Source of the DNA: QWHO01 sp039809865
GTDB taxonomy: Bacteria; Vulcanimicrobiota; Xenobia; Xenobiales; QWHO01
Reading direction: 5' to 3'
Assembly (NCBI GenBank): GCA_039809865.1
Contig: JBDHVW010000002.1
Location: 62,001-126,000 of the forward strand
Length of the DNA stretch: 64,000 nt
Below the pieces are notes generated by a model. That model ran no database searches. It was not told the origin of the DNA and was given only the letters and a program-made list of their open reading frames with translations. A program made the translations under genes and the position numbers. Positions 1 to 7,644 of the stretch are shown in pieces; within the stretch, counting starts at the first letter, position 1, and the number at the start of each line of letters is the position of its first letter.

Positions 1-87
1 CAGGACGTGCTCGATGATGGGAGCCTGCAAACCGCGGAGAGAATCGAAGCCGAACACAGTTTTGAGAAGCTGGAGAACGGTTTGCAC
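1..87 (-). CDS. RecQ-type DNA helicase, N-terminus only (cut by window edge)
   Basis: Only the first 29 residues are in the window. They end in FGFDSLRGLQAPIIEHVL, which resembles the segment just before Walker A in RecQ-family helicases (the FGxxxFRxxQ..II element that helps bind ATP adenine). An in-frame TAA lies at 99-97, so translation must begin at GTG 87 or a codon just before it; no clear Shine-Dalgarno is visible. RecQ enzymes are ATP-dependent 3'-5' helicases in DNA repair. The call rests on a short motif, so a RecQ-like or other superfamily 2 helicase remains possible. The gene is divergent from the next one. Confidence 0.55.
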   Translation of the reverse strand, partial: MQTVLQLLKTVFGFDSLRGLQAPIIEHVL

Positions 88-141
88 GGCGCAACTTTAG
101 TCTGATTCAAGTGCGGTTCCTCCCGAACAGATGTTAAGTTT

Positions 142-170
142 TTTCAACGGTTGCGCAGGCTTGCTACAAT
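142..170 (+). promoter_or_regulatory. Candidate extended -10 promoter for the PD40 protein
   Basis: TGCTACAAT at 162-170 matches an extended -10 element (TGnTAnnnT), with a weak T-rich -35 region around 142-147. Transcription would then begin near 177, at the GGAGG ribosome site itself, giving a very short leader. That would exclude the upstream in-frame starts at 151 and 169 and favour TTG 190. Confidence 0.35.
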
Positions 171-189
171 GGGATCGGAGGCGATCTTC

Positions 190-1134
190 TTGAGTAAATT
201 CCGGGCTCTGTTCTGGATTTTCTTGGTGGTGGCCGTGGCATCTGCCGACCCCGGCGCGGGTCGCCAGGTCCTGACGGCTCAGTGGCAGCCTTCGGGCGAG
301 CATCTGGCCATGCTGGTGGGGAGCGCCGAAGGCAGCGAGCTTTGGATTCTCGGTCGCGAAGGCAAGATGGTGAAGCGGCCCCTCTCGCAACGCTCCACGC
401 TGGTGGGCTGGACCCCCGACGGCTCCGTCGTCCTCGACGAAGGTGACGGCAGCGTGCGCATCGTGTCCGAGGACGGCCAGGACCGAATGATTCGCTTGCC
501 CTCCGCGGCCGTGCCGATTTCGTGCAACGGTCAGGAAGCCTTCTACCTGAGCGGCGACAACCGTTATCTGCTGTCGGTCGACCTGACCGGACAGACGCGC
601 GTGGTGGCCTCGCTGCCGGACGGCATCCGTCCCTCCGCCACCCTGGCTCCCGACGGACAGAGCCTGGTGCTGCGCCGCGCGGTGCGGACCCGCACGGCCT
701 GGAGCACGGAGATCTGGCTGGTCAAGGATGGTCAGGCCTCCTTGATCACCCGCGTGCCCGCTTCCTTTGTCGGTGTGCAGTGGCATCCTCGTTCGGACAG
801 CCTCTTGCTCAACTATCCCGAGACCAGCGGAGGCTGGGACGCGCGGGTCGTGAGGTTGGGTCACCCCAAACAGGTGCAGACGCTCAAGAATCTGGCCTCC
901 CCGGCCCAGTGGGACCGTCAGGGGCGGCTCTACACCGCCGACGCAACCGGCGTGTGGTCCAACGGCAAGCCGATGCACCTGTGGGGCGGCGATGTTTCCC
1001 GCCTCAAGCTCTGGGCCGTTTCGCCCGACGGCGGGCGGGTGCTGGCGTCGTGGGAAACGAGCCAGGAGAAGGTCCCTGCTTACTTGTTCGAGGTAGGGCA
1101 GCCGGGCGCTCCCAAAGTCGTCCTGACCCCCTGA
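190..1134 (+). CDS. Secreted WD40/PD40-like beta-propeller protein
   Basis: This encodes 314 residues. I chose TTG 190 because GGAGG at 177-181 sits eight bases upstream and the protein then opens with a clean signal peptide (MSKFRALFWIFLVVAVASAD). In-frame starts at 151 and 169 would put a polar tail before it. The mature part has repeated blades with W.PDG or SPDG turns (WTPDGS, LAPDGQ, WHPRSD, VSPDGG), as in TolB/PD40 propellers. Such domains bind proteins or peptidoglycan partners in the periplasm. No Pal or Tol gene is adjacent, so a Tol-system role is not supported. The next secreted protein follows 35 bases later and may share the transcript. Confidence 0.7.
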   Translation: MSKFRALFWIFLVVAVASADPGAGRQVLTAQWQPSGEHLAMLVGSAEGSELWILGREGKMVKRPLSQRSTLVGWTPDGSVVLDEGDGSVRIVSEDGQDRMIRLPSAAVPISCNGQEAFYLSGDNRYLLSVDLTGQTRVVASLPDGIRPSATLAPDGQSLVLRRAVRTRTAWSTEIWLVKDGQASLITRVPASFVGVQWHPRSDSLLLNYPETSGGWDARVVRLGHPKQVQTLKNLASPAQWDRQGRLYTADATGVWSNGKPMHLWGGDVSRLKLWAVSPDGGRVLASWETSQEKVPAYLFEVGQPGAPKVVLTP

Positions 1135-1169
1135 AGGGTGGTCTTTCCCGGGGCTCGAAGCCGCCGGGC

Positions 1170-1511
1170 ATGCGTAAACACATGCTGCTGGTTTTGGCCC
1201 TGCTGGCCCTGTTCTTGCCCGCTCGCGCGGGCGACCAGGACTTCCAGCTCTTCAACCGCACGGGCGTGGACATCCACGCCCTCTACGTTTGCCCCTCTGA
1301 CCAGGAAGACTGGGACAACGAGCTCCTGGGTGGCAAGCAGTTGATCAACGAAGCCGACGTCCTCATCCAGTTCCACCCGGATACTTCCGCCCAGATGTGG
1401 GACATCCGGGTCGAGGACGCCGAGGGGAACTTCCTCGAGTGGCACGATGTGGACCTGATTACCGCGGTCCAGGTGATCCTGGAGCCGAACGGCGTGGCGC
1501 GTATCAAGTAA
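1170..1511 (+). CDS. Small secreted protein, FxLxNRTGxxIxxLYVxP family
   Basis: This encodes 113 residues. The first 20 form a signal peptide (MRKHMLLVLALLALFLPARA). The mature domain reads FQLFNRTGVDIHALYV, then an acidic W-containing core and a closing beta-strand segment. This pattern belongs to a family of small periplasmic proteins often mislabelled argininosuccinate lyase in annotations; it has no lyase features. Function is unknown. The gene follows the PD40 protein on the same strand and is closed by a strong terminator, so the two probably form one unit. Confidence 0.6.
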   Translation: MRKHMLLVLALLALFLPARAGDQDFQLFNRTGVDIHALYVCPSDQEDWDNELLGGKQLINEADVLIQFHPDTSAQMWDIRVEDAEGNFLEWHDVDLITAVQVILEPNGVARIK

Positions 1512-1532
1512 GTCCTTCCGGTTGAGACCAAT

Positions 1533-1567
1533 AACGGCGCCCCTTTCGCAGGGCGCCGTTTTTTTTT
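1533..1567 (+). terminator. Intrinsic terminator
   Basis: A perfect 10-bp stem (AACGGCGCCC at 1533-1542 with GGGCGCCGTT at 1551-1560) with an 8-base loop runs into nine T residues at 1559-1567. It terminates the plus-strand unit ending at 1511. The opposite side lacks a comparable T run, so it works mainly on the plus strand. Confidence 0.9.
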
Positions 1568-1574
1568 GTTTGGC

Positions 1575-3698
1575 TTACTGGCCAGCCACCACCACATTGT
1601 CGAAATAGACTCCGTCGGCGGTCACCGAGCGGTCGGTCTTGAGGCGGAAGCGAACCTGCACATCCTTACCATCGAAGGCGGACAGGTCGACCGACTCCTT
1701 CTTCCAGTCGGAAGTGCCGGTGTAGTTGGCCAGCGGACTCCACTTCTTGCCATCCGAGCTGGCTTCCACGAAAAGGTTGTCGTGGCGGTCCTCGATGGCG
1801 TGTTTGAGGTCGAAGTAGAGGCGAGTGGCGGTCGAGCCCTTCAGCGAGAAGCGCTGGCTGACCACGGCGGTATCCTTCTTGTTGCCGTAGTTCCCGTCAG
1901 GACTGTCGGTCCAGACCTTACCGCGGCCCGGGACGGAAACCTGGGCCCAGGTGCCCTGGGGAGTCCACTTCTCGGGCCCACCGTCGGCATTGTCCTCGAA
2001 GGCCACCTTCGCGGCCGGAACCTTGACCTCGAGGCTGGCCAGCCCGGAAGCGTTGTTGGCGTTATCGATGGCCTTCAAGCCGAAGTAGAGTGTGCGCTCG
2101 CTGCCCGAGGGGGTCATGTCGACGCGCACGTTCTCCTCCTGGCCCGAAGCGGCCGGCTTGCCCGTGGGGATGAGGTTGGCGCGCTGGAAGGACTCGTCGT
2201 CGGTGATGGGCTGATTGGAGACGCGCAGCTCATAAGAGGAGCAATTGCCCGTGGTGCCATCATCGCCCGGGGCGGTCCAGCCCAGGCTGATCAGGCCCGG
2301 CGTGGTGGTGCGGCTGCCAAAATTGGCGGGCACGGCCGGGGGCGTCTGGTCGTTCTCGAGCGCGTTCTTGGCGTTGAGCTTGGCGCCGGTAGCAACCTTG
2401 CCCTGAAGGCTGGTGATCGGGATGGCGCCGCGCAGCAGGCGATCCTTGATCTCCTCGTTGGTAGCGTTGGGGTAGGCACTGGCGATCAGGGTGGCCACGC
2501 CGGACACGTGGGGAGTGGCCATCGAGGTTCCGCTCATGGTGCCGTAGCGACCGTTGTTGACGGTCGAGAAGATGTCCACGCCGGGGGCGCCGATGTCCAC
2601 GCTGGTCGCGCCCCAGTTGGAAAAGCTGGCCAGGCGGTCGCGGCTATCGATGGCGGCCACGCTGACGATATTGCCCAGGTCGTAGGAGGCCGGGTAGCTG
2701 GCGCTGCGGTCGTTGTCGTTGGACTCGTTGCCGGCCGCGAAGATGTGTAGCGCCGGCGAGGCCTTCAGCGAGTCGTAGAGCGCCTGGTTGAAGCCGCCGC
2801 CGCCCCACGAGTTGGAGGTGATGCGGGCGCCCATCTGGCTGGCATACATCACCGCTTTGATGGCGCCGGCGGTGGAACCGGATCCGCTGCCGCTCAAGAA
2901 TTTCGCCGCCATCACACGGCCCTCCCAGTTCACGCCCACGACGCCCAGACCGTTGTTGCCCTCGCCCGCGATGGTGCCGGCGCAGTGGGAGCCGTGGCTG
3001 TGGTCGTCCAGGGGGTCGCCGGTGTTGGCGAAGGCGTTGATGCCGTGCACGTCGTCCACCACGCCGTTGCCGTCGTCGTCGATGCCGTTGCCGGGGATCT
3101 CGCCGGGGTTGGTCCACATGTTGTTCTTGAGGTCGGGGTGGTTGTAATCCACGCCGGTGTCGATCACGCAGACGATGGGGCCGCCGTCGCGCTTCCCGGT
3201 GGAGATGGCCCAGGCGTCGGGGCCCTCGATGTTGCGCATGCCCCACAGGCGGTTGTCCAGGTCATTGGGAACCTTTTGCTCGGTGGCTTTGAGCACGTCA
3301 TTGGAGCAGGCGTAAGCCACCTCCGGGTCTTTCTCCATCGCGGCGATCGCCTGGGCGGTGGTCATCCCGTCAGGCAGTTTGAGGTGGACCAGGTCTCCCC
3401 CGAACTCCTGGGCCATCACGCCCGGCGTGTTGAACTTCTCGATGAGGCTGGCGCCGTAGCGTTTGGTGAAGCTGTCCATCTCCTGGAGGCCCATGCCGGG
3501 CTTGAGCTTGACCAGCACCTCCCCCTCAAAGTGCTCGGCCAGCTTGGTTTCGAGCGAGGCCGCCTCTTCGGCGGTCTCCTTCAGGCGCTGCGTCAGGTTG
3601 ATCTGGACGGAGTCCTGGGGCTCCTGGCTGGTGGCCTGGGGCTGCGAGGCGCTGACCGGGGTATTCCAGTTGGGCACGTTGGAGAGGGAGCGAATCAT
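1575..3698 (-). CDS. Subtilisin-family serine protease with Fn3-like and C-terminal jelly-roll domains
   Basis: This encodes 707 residues. The start ATG 3698 has AGGAGG just upstream (about 3704-3709). The catalytic triad is visible: Asp180 in VIDTGVD, His235 in HSHGSHCAGT, oxyanion Asn324 in AAGNES and Ser392 in SGTSMATPHVSG. Residues about 55-130 resemble an inhibitor I9-like prodomain. A fibronectin-III-like stretch follows near 430-535 and the end resembles an immune-inhibitor/MAM-type beta-sandwich. An EF-hand-like loop rich in Asp (GIDDDGNGVVDD) near 205-216 probably binds calcium. There is no classical signal peptide; the N-terminus is MIRSLSNVPNWNTPVSASQP, although the architecture is that of an extracellular enzyme. 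Confidence 0.92.
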   Translation of the reverse strand: MIRSLSNVPNWNTPVSASQPQATSQEPQDSVQINLTQRLKETAEEAASLETKLAEHFEGEVLVKLKPGMGLQEMDSFTKRYGASLIEKFNTPGVMAQEFGGDLVHLKLPDGMTTAQAIAAMEKDPEVAYACSNDVLKATEQKVPNDLDNRLWGMRNIEGPDAWAISTGKRDGGPIVCVIDTGVDYNHPDLKNNMWTNPGEIPGNGIDDDGNGVVDDVHGINAFANTGDPLDDHSHGSHCAGTIAGEGNNGLGVVGVNWEGRVMAAKFLSGSGSGSTAGAIKAVMYASQMGARITSNSWGGGGFNQALYDSLKASPALHIFAAGNESNDNDRSASYPASYDLGNIVSVAAIDSRDRLASFSNWGATSVDIGAPGVDIFSTVNNGRYGTMSGTSMATPHVSGVATLIASAYPNATNEEIKDRLLRGAIPITSLQGKVATGAKLNAKNALENDQTPPAVPANFGSRTTTPGLISLGWTAPGDDGTTGNCSSYELRVSNQPITDDESFQRANLIPTGKPAASGQEENVRVDMTPSGSERTLYFGLKAIDNANNASGLASLEVKVPAAKVAFEDNADGGPEKWTPQGTWAQVSVPGRGKVWTDSPDGNYGNKKDTAVVSQRFSLKGSTATRLYFDLKHAIEDRHDNLFVEASSDGKKWSPLANYTGTSDWKKESVDLSAFDGKDVQVRFRLKTDRSVTADGVYFDNVVVAGQ

Positions 3699-3800
3699 GG
3701 GTTTCCTCCTGTGATTTGGCGATCGCATCCTACCCCCAGGCCACCCGCCGAGGGGTGAACGAGTTTTGAACATTCCGGCCCGGCCAGCCGTAGAGAAGGC

Positions 3801-4052
3801 ATGCTGCGCTCGATTCTGGTGTTCGTCTTGCTGATCGGATGCGGCGAGGGAGCGCGCGAGGTCGCCCCCTCGTCGCACTATCCCTACACCCGGTGCCCGG
3901 TTACCGACCGCGGGCTGGACGAATTTCACCAGCGGCGCGCGGTGGAGTATGGGGGGCGCGAGCTGCAAACCTGCTGCCGTCACTGTGCCCGGCGCGTCCT
4001 GGACGACCCGGCCCGCTACTTCCGCCAACTCGACGAAGGGAGCCTGCGATGA
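3801..4052 (+). CDS. Small lipoprotein with YHS-like metal-binding Cys motif
   Basis: This encodes 83 residues. A short hydrophobic leader ends in LLIGCG, a plausible lipobox. The mature part reads CPVTDRGLDEF, then RAVEYGGRELQTCCRHC, then LDDPARYFRQL. The spacing Cys, xVEYxG, CCxxC, DPxxY is that of YHS/TRASH-type domains, which bind copper or other soft metals. GAGAAGG lies about five bases upstream of ATG 3801. The stop overlaps the next start (ATGA), so the two proteins are probably made together. Metal specificity cannot be told. Confidence 0.6.
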   Translation: MLRSILVFVLLIGCGEGAREVAPSSHYPYTRCPVTDRGLDEFHQRRAVEYGGRELQTCCRHCARRVLDDPARYFRQLDEGSLR

Positions 4053-4312
4053 AGAAATGGCTGGTGGGCACACTCTGTGTGATCGCTCTCACGATGGTGG
4101 GAATACCCAACTTCTGCCGCGCCCGTGACCGGGGGCTGCTGAAGAGCTGCCAGTCCAACCTCAAGAACCTGGCCACGGCGCTTGAGATGTACAGCACGGA
4201 CAATGTCGGTCGTTACCCCGAGGAGCTCGCTCTGTTGACGCCCCGGTATTTAAAGCTCATTCCGGCCTGTCCCTCGGAGTCGAGCCCCTATGGATACACC
4301 TCCGAGCTTTGA
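4049..4312 (+). CDS. Degenerate pseudopilin-like protein
   Basis: This encodes 87 residues, translationally coupled to the preceding lipoprotein by an ATGA overlap. The segment IPNFCRARDRGLLKSCQSNLKNLATALEMYSTDN, seen here in two parts (IPNFCRARDRG and NLKNLATALEMYSTDN), and the later RYPEELALLTP match the post-helix region of small type II secretion/type IV pilin-like proteins. The N-terminus (MKKWLVGTLCVIALTMVG) has no GFTLIE prepilin-peptidase site and looks more like a signal peptide or a simple anchor. It therefore probably is not processed as a pilin. Function unknown. Confidence 0.6.
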   Translation: MKKWLVGTLCVIALTMVGIPNFCRARDRGLLKSCQSNLKNLATALEMYSTDNVGRYPEELALLTPRYLKLIPACPSESSPYGYTSEL

Positions 4313-4358
4313 CCCGATGCGTTCACGCTGACCTGTATTGGTCGGCATCGGGTTGTTT
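4312..4358 (+). other. Nested hairpin, possible weak terminator
   Basis: ACCCGATGC (4312-4320) pairs perfectly with GCATCGGGT (4345-4353), enclosing a smaller GACC/GGTC stem (4330-4333 with 4340-4343). It begins at the stop codon of the pseudopilin-like gene and is followed only by TTGTTT, a poor U tract. It may be a weak terminator or a 3' stabilising structure. Confidence 0.4.
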
Positions 4359-4442
4359 ACAGCTCCTACCGGGGATTGCTGGGACCTTGAATTGGCCCGG
4401 CCGCCAGGAGATTGGCAATGCACTTGTGGAAGAAAGATTCCT

Positions 4443-4817
4443 GTGAAGAAGAACGTCTATCGGGCGGTGGTGTTCGGCGGGGTCGTTTTGATTCTTGCGG
4501 TGCTCATGTACAAGAGCTTTGACGTTTCTCACATTCAGGCGCGCATCAAGGAGCGCAAGGCCCATCTGCGCAGCGTCGCCGTCGCCATCGAGAAATACGG
4601 CGTCGAGACGCTCGAGCGATTCGGCGTGGATGCGCGCGGGTATTCAGCCCGGATGAAAGTGATGGTGCCCCGCTACCAGGCATCGGTCACCCTGCGCGCC
4701 ACCCGGGTCATGAACGGCATCGAAGAGCTGGTGACGGTGCTGCACGACTCGGTCTTCGGGGCGGACGAGGGCGAGGTCAGCGCTCGCGCTGTCCGCCAGC
4801 CCTCGGGCGGCCTCTAA
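4443..4817 (+). CDS. Small single-pass membrane protein, unknown function
   Basis: I place the start at GTG 4443, preceded by GGAAGAAAG at the right distance, giving 124 residues. A longer in-frame reading from 4338 has no ribosome site and adds unlikely Cys-rich sequence. The protein opens MKKNVYRAVVFGGVVLILAVLMY, a lysine-tagged transmembrane anchor, and continues as a basic amphipathic region (IQARIKERKAHLRSVAVAIEKYG) and a short soluble domain. I do not recognise the family. It lies 6 bases from the convergent phosphatase-family gene. Confidence 0.5.
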   Translation: MKKNVYRAVVFGGVVLILAVLMYKSFDVSHIQARIKERKAHLRSVAVAIEKYGVETLERFGVDARGYSARMKVMVPRYQASVTLRATRVMNGIEELVTVLHDSVFGADEGEVSARAVRQPSGGL

Positions 4818-4822
4818 CCTCC

Positions 4823-5635
4823 TCAGGCCGACGTCGTCTCGGCCTGACCCGGAGTCGGCAGCAGCGGCACGCCTGCCTTCTGTGCCGGCTGTGCGAGTTC
4901 GAGCACGACCGGACAATGGTCGGATACCTCTTCCTCTACGGGCATGACCCGGCACCCCTCCACGACGGCCGCGAGTCGGCTCGACACCAGGGTATAGTCG
5001 GTGCGAAACCGCAGCCCCCCTCGCGAGGCGGTCTCCCAGATGGCAGGCGGGCCCTCGCGGTACAGGGGGTCGGTCCAACCTGCCCCCAGCAGCTCGGCCA
5101 TCACGTCGCGTCGGACCCCGGGCCCGTATTTGGCCACCCCGCGCTCGCGCAGCTGCTTCCCCAGGTCTTCCGGATAGGGGTCCTGCGGGGAGAGCGAGTT
5201 CAGGTCGGCCGCCAGGACCGCCGGACGGTCTTGCACGCGGAGCTGGTTCAGCCAGCGCGCCTCGTCCAGACGCAAGTCCTCGTCGTGCCCATCCAGGTGG
5301 GTGGCCAGAACCTCGATTCCCTGCACGCGCGCGTGCACGAGGCAGTGCGCGTTGACCGCCGGGTCGGCGTAACTGGTCGCATTCTCGAGGGGCCAACGGC
5401 TGAGCAACGCTACGTGATAGCACAGCCCGCTGGCACGGGGCCGGGCCAGTCCCAAAAAGGTATGCGGCAGGGCCAGCTCGTGGGCGGTCTCGCGCAGCCG
5501 ACGTCCATCCTCCCAGCCCAGGCACTCCTGGAGGGCCACCACATCGGGCTCCAGGGAGAAGAGCGTGTCCAGGATGCGACCGAACCGACGGGCGTTGCCA
5601 CCCCCAAACCAGATGTTGAGCGTCACGATCCGCAC
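4823..5635 (-). CDS. Endonuclease/exonuclease/phosphatase family protein
   Basis: This encodes 270 residues from GTG 5635, chosen because the fold begins right there (RIVTLNIWFGGG). The open frame continues 20 codons to an ATG at 5695, but that extension is basic and has no ribosome site. The signature motifs of the DNase I-like EEP fold are present: TLNIW, DVVALQE, THLDGHDED, ADLNSLSPQD and the terminal SDHCPVVLEL. These supply the Mg-binding Glu, the Asp/Asn pair and the catalytic His of enzymes that cleave phosphodiesters or phosphomonoesters. Substrate is not predictable; no signal peptide is seen. Confidence 0.8.
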   Translation of the reverse strand: MRIVTLNIWFGGGNARRFGRILDTLFSLEPDVVALQECLGWEDGRRLRETAHELALPHTFLGLARPRASGLCYHVALLSRWPLENATSYADPAVNAHCLVHARVQGIEVLATHLDGHDEDLRLDEARWLNQLRVQDRPAVLAADLNSLSPQDPYPEDLGKQLRERGVAKYGPGVRRDVMAELLGAGWTDPLYREGPPAIWETASRGGLRFRTDYTLVSSRLAAVVEGCRVMPVEEEVSDHCPVVLELAQPAQKAGVPLLPTPGQAETTSA

Positions 5636-5801
5636 CCGAAACTTTTCCGCTCGTTGTGTGATGCGACCTCTGGTAATTTCGGACCAACACCGCACCGAAA
5701 ATCGAACAGGTGTCTCCTATGCAGAATTTTTTTCTATGCTAAACTGGAAACATATTCAACCTCCAGGCACGGCCTGGGAGCGAAGGAGACTCCGCGACCC
5801 G

Positions 5802-6179
5802 ATGATCGAGAACGAGTTGGTGGACCTGAACCTGGACCAGATCGAGCAACTGGCCGGCCAGGCCTTCCGCCGCGGCGAGTCGGCCCCGGTGGTGATGGTG
5901 GTTGATCCGTGCGACGAGGAAGGCCTCGAGATGATCGACAACCTCGATCTGCGCGATGTCAAGCTGGAAGAGGGAGTCCTCTCCACCACTCTGGCGGTCA
6001 CCTCGCTGTCGATCGCGTCCGAGCTCATGGGCCGCGAGCTGGCCGAACCGCCCTCACCGGGCATGTACCTGGTCATCTCGGTCCCCGCCGTCGACCAGGG
6101 CCAGCACTGGCTGCGCCTGGGCGGCGCCGCGCAGCAGCAGGCCCCGGCCAAGCCGACCCTGCTCGAGAAGACCGCTTAG
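5802..6179 (+). CDS. Conserved-looking hypothetical protein, 125 aa
   Basis: ATG 5802 is preceded by AAGGAG at 5783-5788, a long but usable spacing. The protein is acidic and soluble (MIENELVDLNLDQIEQLAG), with a beta-rich core (APVVMVVDPCDEEG, GMYLVISVPAVDQG) and a Gln/Ala-rich end. Codon use matches its neighbours. It contains no signal peptide, membrane segment or motif that I recognise. It converges with the HNH nuclease gene 46 bases away; the gap has a GC-rich dyad but no T run. Confidence 0.55.
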   Translation: MIENELVDLNLDQIEQLAGQAFRRGESAPVVMVVDPCDEEGLEMIDNLDLRDVKLEEGVLSTTLAVTSLSIASELMGRELAEPPSPGMYLVISVPAVDQGQHWLRLGGAAQQQAPAKPTLLEKTA

Positions 6180-6225
6180 ACCTTCTCGATTGGCTCGGGA
6201 AGCACAGCGGCGGTCGCCGTGCTGC

Positions 6226-7467
6226 TCAAATCGCCATTTGCGCTCCGCCCTGGACGTCATCCGTCCCCTGAGGCTGTCGCGCTCTGGGTCGACCAGCTTT
6301 GCGTTTGCCTGACGAGCGTGCTGCTTTCTGACGACGTTCACGCGCCTTACTCCAGGTCGGCTTCAGCGCATAGTCCTCGCGGTGCCAGAGAGCGTGACAG
6401 GCGGTGCAGTAGAGACGCAGGTTGGCGAGGCTGTTGTCACCTCCCTCGCTGACCGGCACGAGGTGATGCACGTGCAGGGGTCCACCCGAATTGCAACCGG
6501 AGCATTCGCATCGCCCACCCGATCGGGCATAGAGGGCGCGCATGGTCGCCCGCGGGATGTGCTTGCGCTCCATCGGTTCCACGGAGCCGTTCGGACCGAT
6601 GGCGACCAACGTCTTGGCCTCCTTTACGGCCCTCTCGACCTGACCCGGCGTGGCAGGTTGAAGTCCCCGGCGGGTGTCGAACCAGCCCTTGCCGCTGTGC
6701 CCATCGACTCGAATCACGACCGGCAGCCTGGCCGCGGCCGCGGGACTGACCCCGGCCAGACACCCATCGACCAGTTGCATCAAGACCTCATTGCGGGATA
6801 CCCGGCGACCCCGTTGCTGGCGGACGCGATCCTCGGCGCGCTCGTAATGGGCCAGTTGCTCGGGTGTCAGGTAGAAAGAGACCTTGATCAGCGGCGTCTT
6901 CAGGGCGTTGACCTCCGCGGGCGGAGACGGCGGCGCTTCCGTCTCGGAGGTCGGGCTGAAGAGGCTCTCCTGGGCTGAGGCCGGGGCCTCAACAACAACC
7001 GGCGAGCGCGCGTTGGGGACAGCGTTCCGGGCTCGGTCGACGGGCTCGAGCTTGCGGAAGGCGCGCGGGCTCATGGTGACCCGCTTCTGGATTTCCTCGG
7101 TGCTTTGCTCGCGGGCGGTTTCCAACCACAGAGCCTCGGTCTCAGGTTTCGCCACCCGGGTGATCTCGCGCATCTTGCCCCAGCCGACCTCGCCGGTGCG
7201 GAAAGCCTCGGCCAGGAGAGGCAGGAACAACAACGCTCGCATGACGCGGCGCAGCTCACTGGCCTTTTGCGCTTCCAGATCCATGAATCGGACTGCGTAC
7301 TGGACCAGGCTGCTGCAGCCGTGCGCCAAGTGCAACCCTTTCCCTTCGACGGCCATCAACGCCAGACCAAGACTCCACAAACACTCGTCCAACCTTCGGC
7401 GCACCTGGTGTGCGTGCTGAGCCACCTCGTCGTCGGACAGCTCCAGTAGTTGAGTCAGTTCTTTCAT
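6226..7467 (-). CDS. HNH endonuclease (DUF222-like architecture)
   Basis: This encodes 413 residues from ATG 7467, with GGGGG seven or eight bases upstream; a further 22 open codons before it look non-coding. The N-terminal helical half (LLELSDDEVAQHAHQVRRRLDECLW) resembles the DUF222-like region often fused to HNH domains. The nuclease domain, roughly residues 310-365, shows CECSGCNSG, LHVHHLVPVSEGG, NSLANLRLYC and CHALWH: paired zinc cysteines around the His-His, Asn and His of the beta-beta-alpha-metal fold. The C-terminus is Arg/Lys-rich and may bind DNA. Such genes are commonly mobile or multicopy; no mobile element ends are visible here. Confidence 0.85.
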   Translation of the reverse strand: MKELTQLLELSDDEVAQHAHQVRRRLDECLWSLGLALMAVEGKGLHLAHGCSSLVQYAVRFMDLEAQKASELRRVMRALLFLPLLAEAFRTGEVGWGKMREITRVAKPETEALWLETAREQSTEEIQKRVTMSPRAFRKLEPVDRARNAVPNARSPVVVEAPASAQESLFSPTSETEAPPSPPAEVNALKTPLIKVSFYLTPEQLAHYERAEDRVRQQRGRRVSRNEVLMQLVDGCLAGVSPAAAARLPVVIRVDGHSGKGWFDTRRGLQPATPGQVERAVKEAKTLVAIGPNGSVEPMERKHIPRATMRALYARSGGRCECSGCNSGGPLHVHHLVPVSEGGDNSLANLRLYCTACHALWHREDYALKPTWSKARERRQKAARSSGKRKAGRPRARQPQGTDDVQGGAQMAI

Positions 7468-7543
7468 CGTATACCCCCACGGTGTTTTAGGTGAGAAAAG
7501 CTTCGCTAAATTTGGTGAACGCCTTTCGAGCACTTGTTCTATT

Positions 7544-7561
7544 TTGAGGAAAGTTCCTCAA
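7544..7561. repeat. 18-bp palindrome in divergent intergenic region
   Basis: TTGAGGAA (7544-7551) and TTCCTCAA (7554-7561) form a perfect 8-bp dyad with a 2-base centre, about 80 bases upstream of the HNH start and 84 bases upstream of the 421-aa gene. Symmetry of this kind is typical of a dimeric repressor site; RNA hairpin formation is also possible. Confidence 0.5.
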
Positions 7562-7562
7562 T

Positions 7563-7605
7563 GCGAACGCGTGTGCGTTTCCCGGGGAAACGAGCAAGCG
7601 TTCGC
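7563..7605. repeat. 43-bp double-dyad element, copy 1
   Basis: An outer pair GCGAACGC (7563-7570) / GCGTTCGC (7598-7605) encloses an inner pair CGTTTCCC (7576-7583) / GGGAAACG (7585-7592), all centred on G7584, with exactly 5 bases between arms on each side. The inner 17-mer recurs at 37863-37879. It lies in the leader of the 421-aa gene, upstream of its ribosome site. Confidence 0.7.
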
Positions 7606-7644
7606 CAACCAGGGAGAAAGGCGCGTCGGAGAGAATTTTCCCAG

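Noticed and set aside
6180..6225. GC-rich dyad between convergent genes as terminator
   Set aside because: The stem (AGCACAGCGGC / GCCGTGCT) is imperfect and has no T run on either strand.
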